Shown piece by piece: positions 22,400 through 34,400 of a DNA stretch of 64,000 bases (position 1 is its first letter; each line of letters opens with the position of its first letter). The translations under genes were made by a program, and so were the position numbers. Origin of the DNA: Hydractinia symbiolongicarpus (taxonomy: Eukaryota > Cnidaria > Hydrozoa > Anthoathecata > Hydractiniidae); NCBI RefSeq assembly GCF_029227915.1, contig NC_079888.1, forward strand, positions 9,345,001 through 9,409,000. The letters run 5' to 3'. A model generated the notes under the pieces. It saw only the letters and a program-made list of their open reading frames with translations. It was not told where the DNA came from and did not search any database.

Positions 22400-23413
22400 T
22401 CAGTTGTGCACACCATAATGGATCATTCTGGCCCCACGGAATTGTATAGTGGCGCCAAAATCAGATGAAGAAGAATTGCTATTAAAATTCGTGTCCGTTT
22501 TTCTTTTCCGAATAACCAGCAAAATTATCAGCAGTATAACTAGAAGAAAAAGTCCTCCACATACAATACTAACAATGAGAATAATATCCTTTTTATCACT
22601 GTCTGGAGTAACAATCCGACTGCAGGAACCATTTGCTATTAGTTCATAACCTTCTAAGTTACACTCACAGCGATAGCCACCAATTAGATTCACACATGTG
22701 GCTGTACTAGCACAGTAACCAATTGAAGTGTTACATTCGTCGAAATCAGACGCTATGATAGTCTCTGGCAACAACGCACCATCGCTGGTACTATTTTCAA
22801 TAATTTTGTATCCAGTGATTATAGAATCCTTTATAGTGGCCGTAGTGACATTAGTCTCAAGTTCAAGAACAAAATCAAAGTGGAGACTTGCAAAGAAAAA
22901 ACGTCGGCAAATAACCTTCGGCTTTGTAAATTTACCATCGGCTGTTAATGAGCTGATGATGACTTTTTTCATACTACTGCAGGCATCTTTAAACAAACTA
23001 CTAGTTGGGTCGGTTAGCTGGTCCCTGATCAGTTGAGGTGCATTTGGTCTCACGACTAGACTTCCTGCTCTGACTCTAAATACTTGAGTGGTTACAAAAT
23101 AGTTTTTGGATCTACGGTTACAAATTCTTCCTTTCCATCCGTCCGCGCATTGACATATGTAGTTCTTTCCAATTCCCACACTGACGCAGATTGCTCCATT
23201 TTGACATGGTTGCGAATCGCACGCGTTTGCTTCAGGAGTGGGTTGTGTTGTTGGTGTTGGGGTGGGCTGTGGCACCGGCGTTACTGTTCCACTTGGTGTT
23301 ACCGTTGGAAGCGGTGTGGAGGATGTTGAATGTGTAGGTGATATTAAGTCCTGACTAACAGTACAATGCAATAACGCTAATAAATACAAACCAGCTCGAA
23401 GGTAAAGCTTCAT
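22400..23413 (-). CDS. Intronless type I membrane protein: EGF, SEA-like, Ca-binding EGF, TM
   Basis: The 337-residue open frame has all parts of a surface protein. Residues 1-21 are a signal peptide. Residues 22-60 are Thr/Pro-rich. The first EGF domain spans C65-C98 with the CxCxxGWxGxxC pattern. Residues 105-220 resemble a SEA domain, with LIRDQL...SSLFKDACSSM and a strand FASLHFDFVLEL where SEA proteins usually carry GSVVV. A calcium-binding-type EGF follows (DFDEC...GYRCEC, to C264). A membrane helix spans about 277-301 and is followed by IRKRK and a 34-residue tail. In the classical SEA domain the G/S bond is self-cleaved; here G is replaced by A, so cleavage is doubtful. Ligand and function are unknown. 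The complete gene in one exon is unusual beside the intron-rich neighbours and may indicate a retrocopy. Confidence 0.85.
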   Translation of the reverse strand: MKLYLRAGLYLLALLHCTVSQDLISPTHSTSSTPLPTVTPSGTVTPVPQPTPTPTTQPTPEANACDSQPCQNGAICVSVGIGKNYICQCADGWKGRICNRRSKNYFVTTQVFRVRAGSLVVRPNAPQLIRDQLTDPTSSLFKDACSSMKKVIISSLTADGKFTKPKVICRRFFFASLHFDFVLELETNVTTATIKDSIITGYKIIENSTSDGALLPETIIASDFDECNTSIGYCASTATCVNLIGGYRCECNLEGYELIANGSCSRIVTPDSDKKDIILIVSIVCGGLFLLVILLIILLVIRKRKTDTNFNSNSSSSDFGATIQFRGARMIHYGVHN

Positions 23414-24756
23414 GTTGGTGTTTATCCAATAAAACCGTAATTAAATAAATGTTCTTGCATGTTTATCTTCAATGAATGCTGACTTCAAAGTTAAATTATC
23501 TCCTCATAATTAGCATGATTTAGTGTTAGACTTGTTTTAAGCGTCAAAACATTGGAATTTGGATAAATAATGAGTTCTTAGGAGCACTGGCAATTTAGCA
23601 TATATTGAACCGTTTAAGTCTTTTGTTTGTTGATAATCTCATTGTTGCTATGGCGAACGAACATTTTGTCAGCCTAACGGGAATTTTTGTATGAAACAGT
23701 TTGAATTACTTCGCGCCTTTCATTTACTTATTTATTTATATGCGACCAGCAGAGCATGCGTGCAACAGTAATTTCATGGAACAAACAGAGCATGCAAAAA
23801 GGTATTTTTGGAATTTTAATTTATCACTTGTTTGTTCTCATTTTCAACGCAGGAGTAAACATATCTTATTTACTGTGTTCTGTTTTTTCACTTTCAATTC
23901 AGATTAATTAATCCGTGTTTTTTTGTGTGTGTGTTTTTTAACCATTCAGCCGTTTTATTTAGATAATTATATAATTTTCGCGCCAAAACAATACATTACA
24001 TAAATTAGGTTTGTATTTCTTTTTTTCACGTGGTGTATATTTTTAGAGGTAAACAAGCTAAAGTAAATTCTTGGTCTACTAAAACTTACGACAAATAAGA
24101 CAAGTTCAATGATATCCCACAGCTTATAATTAAAATTATCGCATCAAAAAATATTTCAGAAAGATTCTTCAACATCAGTTCTACATTTTTTCAAAGTTTT
24201 TTGCTTACACATTTTTTATAAAGAAACTACTTTTCTATAAAAAACTGACCAGTCGCCTTTCAAAACATTACGAACTTTTACTAGCTGTAAAAATATGAAA
24301 AAATTCTTATACACCTGTTATAACAAGAAACCGGGAAAATATTAAGAATTGACGATTTCAACGGAACACACATCATTTTTGGACGATGGACGAAAGACGA
24401 AAATTATCTTTTCTTGAATACATGATGAGAGAATCATGTTAAAATCATGTTTTTGATTGCATATCTTATAGAACCTGTCAAAATTTAGAAACTTGTTAAG
24501 AAACTTTTTCTAGTAAAATTACTTTATTAGTAGGTCGTTTGCTTTCTTTTTTGAAAAAAATGTGTACGTCAACTATTTTTAGAAATGACGTAGGATAAAC
24601 ATCCCACGAGTAAAATTGAGATGACGAACGCACTTATTTTTTTAAACGGGACGATAAAAAAATTAAAATCTGTTATGGATAATTCAATTTTTTTATCGAT
24701 ACACGAAGTGACTCATCTTGACTTATCAAAATTTACATTATTTGAGAATGACTCAC

Positions 24757-24865
24757 CCCAAACTCTTCCCCAGGACTCTTTTTCTCTTTATGTCAATTTT
24801 GGAGGGCGAGAAGAAACAGTTTTTTTGCTGTCTGACATTGGCAGAAAGAGAAAAGAGTCCTACGC
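24757..24865. mobile_element. Diverged CAACCTCG-family MITE
   Basis: CAAACTCTTCCCCAGGACTCTTTTTCTC faces AGAAAGAGAAAAGAGTCCT about 100 bp later. The outer ends have drifted from the family consensus. The open frame overlapping it (24621-24980) has no domain content and is not called. Confidence 0.45.
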
Positions 24866-25204
24866 ACTCCTACGGAAGGTTGGGTGCAGTTCGGAATCAA
24901 GCCAATTAACAGGCAGAATGGCCAGAGACTTAGAATTTCACAACTTTTGCACATCTTTAAGTTTTTCCAACAAAGTTTAGAAAACGCTAGAAAATGTATA
25001 GAAACCGTATTTTAGCAGATTTTGACATTTTAGGAGGGGAGAGACAACTATTAAAAATCAAGCCTATCGACAACTGCGATTATGGATAGGATTAATGAAA
25101 CAAAAGCAGTTTCTTCGTCATTTTTTAAATACGGACAAAAGGTTTAAATAGGCACTACTCTGTAGCTGAAAAACTGCAAAGTATCCACATTTGCGCACAC
25201 GTTA

Positions 25205-25426
25205 ACTACATAAAGAACGTTTGAAATTCGTTAGTAACATTCCTTAGCACGCCCTTGCAATGAAATAATCCACGTAGCGGTCCACGAAGATAATGAAATT
25301 CTAGGAATATGGTTGTGCTGACGTCAGCAACAATTAGCATGTACGTAAGAACCGAAGTCCTAGGTCCGCTGTAAATATTACTATATGAACTTTGACAACT
25401 TCACGATGCGCTACTCTAATATAGAA
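25205..25426. repeat. Right arm of a ~3.9-kb inverted repeat
   Basis: In reverse complement this matches the 21487-21712 block: CTATATTAGA, TTGTCAAAGTTC, GGAC.TAGGACTT, GCTAATTGTTGCTGAC and ACGTGGATTATTTC in order. The match is diverged (roughly three quarters by eye), so the arms are old or belong to two separate inverted insertions. Confidence 0.65.
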
Positions 25427-25693
25427 CCAAACAATGTGATCACGTGTGACGGCTTAATTTGAAATTAGCCGTGCTACTGTTTATTATATTTCGTTCATGA
25501 TAGCAGTCAGACGAAATAATGCATCCCAGAATAAATTTTTTTTTAAGGAGCATCAACATTTCGAGTTCAAACTTTAGATTATGTATAGGTTTTGGGTGTA
25601 GCCAGCCTTTTTTTTTATCAGAGAAGAAATCGAGCATGTCTATTATCTTCCATGATATTTCATATATTGAAGAAAACTACTTTGCTCATCACT

Positions 25694-25770
25694 CAACCTC
25701 GTCCCCAGGGCATCTTGTATCTTTTCTAACCCTGGGACGGCGATACGAACATGGCCCTGGAGGAGGCTGG
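25694..25770. mobile_element. CAACCTCG-family MITE
   Basis: CAACCTCGTCCCCAGGGCAT opens it and GGCCCTGGAGGAGGCTGG closes it about 76 bp later. A near-identical copy in the opposite orientation lies at 28384-28463, including the internal CGATACGAACATGG. Confidence 0.75.
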
Positions 25771-28383
25771 TCCGATATGAAACCTGATTGGCGCGGATAT
25801 GTCAAATAAATATTGCGTCATACAAAACATTTTGGCGAGGCGGCGAGTCTGTGACCAACAGGAGAAAGCTGTTCGTATTAAAATGGCGGAGGAGGTGTAT
25901 CAGCAGTATCAAGTTTTTTTCAAAGTGAAAAATTTAATAAAAAGCATTACTAAGCAATGAGAGTATAAAATAAGACATCATAAAGTAATACTGCTTACAT
26001 GACAATATTTCAATAGCTGGGAATGTTTAATAAAGCTAGAAAAGTAGCTAGCTAGCACGCTATACCTAGCAAACTATCAAGATAAGAACAAAAGAAAGAA
26101 ACTCAACTTGTTTCCAAGTGGCCAGGTTTAATTTTCAGCTTCTTGCAAAGAATGACGTTGCATAAAATTACCGCCCATGTCCTTTATAGACAAAATAATT
26201 TTGCACAAAATATCGAAAATGTTTTTTTTACAAAATATATATACATTACGTTTTAAATTATATCAGGTTGTTATTAGTGGGCATGTTTTATTACCTTATA
26301 TGCTTTGGTTACTATAAAAGATATAAAAAGCCAGTAGGTTAACCGTCAGAGCCATTTTATCATTGAATGTACCCGGCCTAATTCAAGAAAATTCAAAGTG
26401 CAATAGCTTCAGTAAAAAAATAAAGTTATTGACTTGAAACTTGTTAAGGAGTACTTTTAAACCAATCTGATAAAATATAATTTTACACGAGGCATAAAAA
26501 ATTTACAAAGCCATTTTGAGGAAGAGAAAAAGGTAGGAAGTTTTTCTTAAACTGATTCTTACTAGGCCTTTTTTAACACGCTATGAAGAAATTTCAGAAA
26601 ATCGAACTCAATCAAATTTGATTGAGCGCTCAATCAGGCATATGGTTAAATCCAGGATGTACTGAAGATGGTGATAGATATACAGCTCACCACTGTGATA
26701 TATTATCTCAAGAGTTTTAATACAAATTACAAAGCAGTAAACATAAAAAATAACAAAAAAAGTCTAAACTGAGTATATAGTTTATATAGCGTCCCATAAC
26801 TTCAGTAAAAATTAAAATATTGACTTGAGATTTGGTATGATATGGTTTTAGATTGGTTTGATGAAATTGAGCCAAAAAAATAGTTCTATTATCATCATAC
26901 TTTCTGAGTTTCAGAATTTAGCCATTTTCAGAGACTCCGATAAGCCGTTTTGACAGCATATCAATTTTGACCAAGATACTGATTCAGAAAATTTTAAAAG
27001 CTATTCTAACCTCAGAAATAGGTCAGATAAGATTCAACCTAAAATTATGCCAGTAAACAAAAAATTTAGTTGCAAGGGATATCTCTTTGCTGATATCTTT
27101 TTGTGATAGGATGCACTTATGAGAATACTGAATTAATCTTCACGGTTAGCTAGTTTAGCATTTTTAATATTTTCCAAGCAGAATGATAACAATAAATAGA
27201 TAGATATATCAATAAAAAAATCGATTTTTGAACAGCAGCAGAATTTTGATGAGCTCTAAAAGGTGCGAATTTATGAAACTAATTTTGGTCCAAAATCCCC
27301 AAAATAATTTTCTCAAAAAATTATTCCAAAAACATTTTTTTCTCAAGGTAGCAATACTTTGCTGTTGGTAAAGTCGTATACCAATTCTTTCTAAACTATT
27401 AAGGCAGTGATACATTAAAACGAGAAAACAGATCACACGTAGACTTGTCGATTTCAATTTTCAAACCGGCATAATGCTTTTGATAAAATTTTTAGATTAT
27501 TTATGTTTTAAACAGAAAAAACCTTGTTTTTGTATATCTGTGTGTGCAAATTAAATGTGAGCTTGTTAAGTAAAAAATAAAAAAGATGCAAGGCGTTTTA
27601 AAAACATGTCATTAAGAAAAGAAAAAGCGGAATTTATCAGTAATGGGTGGCTTTTTGGAAATGTTAAGGCCACATATGTAGAAGAAAAAAATACTTCTGA
27701 AGTAAATACTCTTCTGAAGCCTTTTTCATCCAATATAACTGCAAGCAGTGAGTCCACCATATATGAATTCGGTTTCAGTTAAGTATTGTTTAAATACAGC
27801 AAAATCTTTGTCATCCTATAAAAGCAGTTATGCAGACACAGGTAGGAACTCACGGTAAATGAGAATTCTAAAGTTCAGCCAAAATGAATAAAAAATGTAA
27901 ATGTTAATATGAGGTTAAATTTCTGCCTAGCTACTTTCAGTCAGGCCCTAGAATGATACGAACATTTGAAAATTATGTAAAATTATATTTGCACCTTAGA
28001 GAACCAACGAAGTGCTATGTTCTGATGGGCAAATCATTTACTAATTTCCAAGTTTCCCCTAGCTACAAGTTTTGCAACCCAGTGCTTGCTAGTCAACCAA
28101 TTCAGTGAAATACACATAACTAAATTGCTTGAATTTCTTCAAGTAAACAGCAGCCTAAATAACATTATTGTATATTTATACATTTACACAAAACAATCAA
28201 GGGCAATATGCGAGAAGTTTGTGTGTTGCGATGAGAGGAATCAAAACAAACTCGCCGCACGTATCTGTGACGTAAAACGCCGATCTCGCTTAGCTCTGCA
28301 AGGTTATATATAAAACTTTGGTACATTGAGACAAATCAAATTAAATATTACACACAGAAATACTGTGTATTGGAGGGTCACGT

Positions 28384-28463
28384 GACGAGGCCTCCTCCAG
28401 GGCCATGTTCGTATCGCCGTCCTGGGGTCAGAAAAGATACAAGATGCCCTGGGGACGAGGTTG
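28384..28463. mobile_element. CAACCTCG-family MITE, inverted copy
   Basis: This is nearly the reverse complement of the element at 25694-25770, from GACGAGGCCTCCTCCAGGG to CCCTGGGGACGAGGTTG. The closeness of the two suggests recent activity of this subfamily. Confidence 0.75.
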
Positions 28464-29025
28464 CTCATCACTAACACACTGCCTGGCAGTGAGTGGGATT
28501 CCTTCCGCGGTCCGCTTAACTGGGAGCTGCAGACGAATCCACTAAACTGCATGCGGCATTATTTTAGTGATGAACTCAGATAGTTTATCTGTATGGTGTG
28601 TATGCATAGGTGAATATTTTTCATAGCGCATCCGTATTTTTTTCAATTCTCAACAGAGAATGTTTCACCTCCGTTCATAAAGAGCGAGTATAATCCGTGT
28701 TAGTCATGTTAAAGAAGAAATACTTTGCTCATCACTAACATACTGTCTGGCAGTGCGTTCTCTGTTGAGAATGAAATATAGAACATTCTCTATCCGCTAT
28801 CTGCTATATTTTGACAACATCATTTAAACAATTCGATGGCTGTTGTCTTGGTCTAAAGAAGGAAACACCTAAAAAATATGGGCCTAGGTACAACTCCCAG
28901 TAAATTCTACCTGCAAGGGACCAGAGAAAACAGTTCGACTTAACGGATGTTCGACTTAAGTGCAGCTCCCGTTAATTCGAACTTAGACAAAAAAGATATT
29001 ACTTCAAGTTAAGGCGATTTGTTTA

Positions 29026-29583
29026 AGTAGTACAGCCTTATAAGTACTATATTACAGCCTTTTAAGTACTATATTACAGCCTTATAAGTACTACATTACA
29101 GCCTTATAAGTACTATATTACAGCCTTATAAGTACTACATTACAGCCTTATAAGTACTACATTACAGCCTTATAAGTACTATATTACAGCCTTATAAGTA
29201 CTATATTACAGCCTTATAAGTACTATATTACAGCCTTATAAGTACTACATTACAGCCTTATAAGTACTACATTACAGCCTTATAAGTACTATATTACAGC
29301 CTTATAAGTACTACATTACAGCCTTATAAGTACTACATTACAGCCTTATAAGTACTATATTACAGACTTATAAGTACTATATTACAGCCTTATAAGTACT
29401 ATATTACAGCCTTTTAAGTACTATATTACAGACTTATAAGTACTACATTTCAGACTTATAAGTACTACATTACAGCCTTATAAGTACTATATTACAGACT
29501 TATAAGTACTATATTACAGACTTATAAGTACTACATTACAGCCTTATAAGTACTATATTACAGCCTTATAAGTACTATATTAC
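29026..29583. repeat. 22-bp tandem array, about 25 copies
   Basis: The unit is ACAGCCTTATAAGTACTATATT, with a recurring C/T variant (CTACATT or CTATATT) and rare GACTTATAAG or CCTTTTAAG variants. Each unit contains the palindromes TTATAA and AGTACT. No coding capacity. Confidence 0.97.
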
Positions 29584-30089
29584 GGTCATCCAAAGGAACA
29601 TTTTGGCTACTTTATAAAGAGAACCATTTAAGAAATTTCTGGCTACATTACATACCAGTTTTCATTTTTAAAACATTTATTTTCTACTTAGACACTAAAA
29701 AGTTCGAATTATCCGAAAAAATTGAACTTGAGTGGGACCAAAAAATGGTTCGAAAAAACGTATGTTTGAGTTATCCGGGGTTTGAGTTACGAGTAGTTTT
29801 TATAAGGAAGTATTAAGAAATGTCCAAGGGACCGTAGAAAACAGTTCAAGCTAATAAAAGTTCGAGTTACCGGTGTTCGAGTTGCCGGCAGTCTACTGTA
29901 GATATCAGGTGGGTAAGCACTACACGTACGTCAACCCTTCTCCAACGGTTTATCTTTGTGTGAGTTCACGCGATAAAAAATAAAAGACTTCAAAAATGTT
30001 TTGATCATCCGATGAAATCTTTGAGATATATAACTTATATTATAACACTTAAGAATAAAAACTATAAAATAAGTAAGTAAATACATAAA

Positions 30090-30174
30090 TGAGGGCTCTG
30101 ATATTGGGATGACCTTCCTGAAAGAGCGCCATCCCAATATCGAAAAATGAAAAAAGAGCCCTGGGGATAAGGTT
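30090..30174. mobile_element. CAACCTCG-family MITE, diverged
   Basis: It ends AGAGCCCTGGGGATAAGGTT and starts with a diverged GAGGGCTCTGATATTGGGATG. Internally ATATTGGGATG faces CATCCCAATAT, forming a hairpin. Confidence 0.55.
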
Positions 30175-31408
30175 AGCATTGTTATAATATTAGGATGGTG
30201 AGTGACACATTGTAAAACAGTTCCAGACAGTTACTTCCGATGAACCTATCTAAATTATAAAGCCTCGAAATTAGAAAAGTAAAAAGTTTAGCCACTAAAG
30301 ACCGAAACAGCTAATACAAATCCCAGAATTTTATAACAATTAATGAAAAATGCAAAAAAAAATTCCAAACCTAGTATAAAAGCCGTTCTGAATAAGTTTT
30401 GAAAGTTATTTGGATTCCATCTTAACTTTGTGTACAAATAGCTCATCTGAAATGAAAAACAACTGTAGTGAAACCCAACAAAGTTCAGTGAGGCAACAAT
30501 ATATTTGACTCGCTTAGTCGCTTACAACGTTTTACACCATATACTCTTCTTGGATGCTGCGTAAACATTATTGTCGTTTTTTCCAATCTTTGAAATATAT
30601 TACTGAAATATTTACAACTAAAAATTCTTGTAAAATCTACGTGTATGTACAGACTAATAAAAACTAAAAACTCTCTCAGACCACACGCGCAAATTGTCTA
30701 CGCGTGGGTTAGGATTCAAAATTTAAGGTAATTTTTTAGGTAAATTGCTTTCAAGGATACGAAGAATTGTCTAAATGTTCAAAAATTTTCAGATTGCATT
30801 CCAATAAAAGCCAATCATTTTCAAGTTTTTTGAAAGCAACAGCAATACTTTGTGCACAACATGCTTAAAAATGTTTTATCGACACTTGTTTTCCTAAATA
30901 CACTACACCTAAATACATGCATTTGTTACAATAAAACTAACGTAATAAATTCAACGTCTACAACTCTTCGCCACATATTATTTTTATCATAATAATTCAA
31001 TAATTTTTCGTTTTTAAAATTTCAAATATTTCTTTTTTTAAAGTATCTAATAAATATCACACTGTATTTTCTCTACACCAAGCGCCCTTCATTATTAGCA
31101 CCGCCCTCTAACGTAAAATAGGGCGCTAATTAGAAATGTAACAACCCAAGACTGTCTAATTCATTTTGTTTGTTCGAAAAATAAGATTTGGTAAAATGTT
31201 TAGTAATGTCATTTTTATAAATATCTCATGCATCAAAAATATCATAAGAGGCTGCTTTCAAAGTAGAGAAAATACGGTGCACAATAATAAAAATAAACAA
31301 ACAAACAAACAAACAAATAAATAAAAAAAACCCGAAAAAAAAACGAATAAAAACTACAATTTAAACTCACAAATTTCGTAACAGAAAATTTTTAAAACTT
31401 AAAAAATT

Positions 31409-34400
31409 TCATAAAACATTTATCTTTGCTATGACCATTAAATGATCGGAAGGGTAAAGTTCTTCCTCCAGTTGCAAAGCAACAATATTAAACACGTCAT
31501 TGTAATTCACCCGCACAAACATAAATATACACACGATACAAAATAGAGACAAAACCACCGAATATTTACTGATCAACTTTCCCAGCTTGAATTTCGTGAT
31601 ACATAAACGTCTTATTCTTGGTCTCGCTATACCAAGCACAAGTACTGTAAATGAAAGGAGGATTGATGAAAAACATGGGATAAGCAAGAGGATAATCATG
31701 TAGAGAGTGGATAGTTTTGAAGACGAGCATTCGGTGCAATCTGAGAGCATGCAATTGTTTTCATCACCACCAGCAACACATATTCCACACCTATGTGAAT
31801 AACGAGAAAATAAAAATCATTGCAGGTTCCTCCCTCATGAACGACCCTTTCCCTCGCTATAACAATAATCATATCAAATTTTTATAATGGTTTAGTTCAG
31901 GTGTTAAGTTGAACATTTTGTGAGGTCATACGTTTTCAAATTACATGATCGCAGACGTAAACGTACTGTATTCATTCATTCATTCATTTGTTCATTTATT
32001 TATTTATTCATTTATTTATTTTTCCTTCTTTCCTTTATTAATTCCTCCGATGATTTCTACACCATTCTTTCATTTATTCATTCATTAACTCCTTCATTCG
32101 TTTTATTCCAAGAGAATTCTAGTACGCATCTTAATACTTGTTATTACTCTGTGAAGCTTTTTATTTTTACATTAATAATTTTTTAGTTAATAAGCGAGCA
32201 AAGTAAATCGATTAACAATTTCAAAGAATTCACCTAGTTAAACATGCTTGCACATATAACCATAATAACATAGATCAATACTTATACCATACCTACAAGA
32301 ACCATGTGGGCCACAATCCCATGCACAGCTCCGATCCCAGTTCTTTCCAGAAGATCTTTGGACGGCAGCGTTATAGACAGCACTTAGGCGGGCACGCCAT
32401 AGCACATCTCTATACCTGCGGGCGTATCTAGCGCCTTTTCCACGGATGAGAACACCATTTATTTTTAAACCAGCAGTTGAAGCCATGATGCGATCAGGAC
32501 GATTAATAAAACCAGGCACAGGCTTCAGAAAAAAGACATAAAAGTACTCAGTATTAGTCCATAAATATTTACTCAAGTTTAAAGCCAGGAAGATTCGGCA
32601 TTTTTTTATTTTTGCTGAATTAGTTCCTTTTCAAAGAAAATGATAGATATATATGCAAAAAACTAATTATTTCACAGAAAGTATTTCTTTTACTTTGTTT
32701 CATTGGCAACTTTTATACAATTTCTCTCCTGGATCAATAAGCAGAAAAAATTGAATGGAATGTCAAGAATTTTAGAGTAGACACCCTAAAATAATAAACT
32801 AAACATTTGTTTTGGGCGTAACAAGTGAAGCAGGGAGAGATTTATATTTGGCAATTTTTTGTGAAAAGATGTTGTATTTGTATATAGTTTAGTCTTTGCA
32901 ATATGTCTTTTTTTCTTTTTTCTCTTTTTCCTCATCAACTCTTGATAATTGAAACTTCAAAACTCTCTAGAAAATGACAGTTATACAAAAGTCTGGATAC
33001 TAATCCTTATTAAATTTAGCCAAGAGTACATACCATGTTACTAAAAGTGTATCCATGGTGATTCGGATTTATCAATCCCCAAGCATCCAGAAAATTATAC
33101 CCATACCCTCGATATTGTTTTTGATCGAATTCTTTTCCCATCACTTTACATTCAGAAGGTGCTTCTTCCTGGACAACAGGAAATAAAAGATAAAAGGCTT
33201 TAGAGTCATCTTTATTTAGGGTGGACTGAATTTAAAATTGTAGGAGATTTTGGAAGGTGAGAGAATTGAAGGTTTAGGGGTTGAAATTTAATAGGGAACA
33301 CGAAAACAACGTTTAGAAAAGCCATTCCATATTTCAGGAGATTTAAGCAAAATTTTAGGAAGAAACGAACAAAAATTTATAATAAAAAAGCTTCCTTTAG
33401 ACTCAGTTGTGTAGATTTGTGAAAAATACTGATTGCACGTTGTTTAAAAACTTAGGAAATTGCTGAAACCAAAATTATTGGAAATTGCAGACACAAAAGA
33501 GTTGATTGTGTCCTTTTACTAATAATGAAAATGAAATGAAGATCTCAGTAGTTCAACACTCACTCTTCTAAAACGAGAAAAAATTAACATGTCCAAAATG
33601 TTTTAGTGGCCTTCAAGAGTTTAAAAATCTCTACATATTTACATTAATTCGTCCAGCACTTAAAGCTTCTACAGGCCAATGGAAGTCAGCGTATGTGTTG
33701 AAATCACCAAGAAGAATAGTGTTCTCAACACCAGAGCCATACAAATAACGTAACATCTCAGCAACATTTAAACACTATAAAAAAGACAGAAGTGTGTAGC
33801 TGGGGCATAGTTAGCATTCTTTATGACATCAGAGTACAAAGAAACCAAATATATAAAAGAAACTAGAAAAATTGAATAGCGATTTTTTAAAGAAATGTAT
33901 CAATGATTGTATTGCATACAGCCTCTTGGCTCAAACGTACTAGCAAAAACTTTGGAATTATTTGAAGGTCTAGGCTTTGGTGAAAAAAAATTTAAGTGTA
34001 CAACCTCAAAATAGGGCAAATGTGCAGAAATGAAAGCCATTTAGAGCATATAACCACAGCCTTTTAAAACTAAATACGTACTTGTTGTAATCTTTCATAG
34101 GAGAGATGTACGAAAGCCACATTTACTTCATGGTCACTAGGGTGTACCAAAAACTGAGAGTATAGCATTAACCGTTGATTTTGATCAGGACTGTTCTTTA
34201 AAAAAGTAAAGTTTAGTCTATCTACAAAATTCGCTTTGTGTTTACTTAAATATCCAATGCCCTCCCACTCCCACCCAGCAGGAGATGAAAATTCATTCTC
34301 AATGAGATGTATTGGTTCATAATGTTTATGCTTGTAAACAGGTAGCAATGATTGCAATTCATCAAGTTGTGAGTGCTCAAGGTCTTTATGGGCTCTTACT

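Larger units (their letters stand above)
23414..31408. other. Gene-free stretch with small transposons and a 22-bp array
   Basis: No coding region can be supported in about 8 kb on either strand. It holds the right arm of a large inverted repeat (25.2-25.4 kb), several CAACCTCG-family elements (24.8, 25.7, 28.4, 30.1 kb) and a 22-bp tandem array (29.0-29.6 kb). Two diverged copies of a CTTCAGTAAAAA..TATTGACTTGA block lie at about 26.4 and 26.8 kb. A short ACAA/ATAA microsatellite is at 31.29-31.33 kb. Confidence 0.5.

Noticed and set aside
24621-24980. 119-codon ORF as a gene
   Set aside because: It overlaps a diverged MITE, has no domain or splice support, and its composition is not protein-like.
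29026-29583. CRISPR or regulatory operator array
   Set aside because: There are no spacers; the 22-bp units abut directly.
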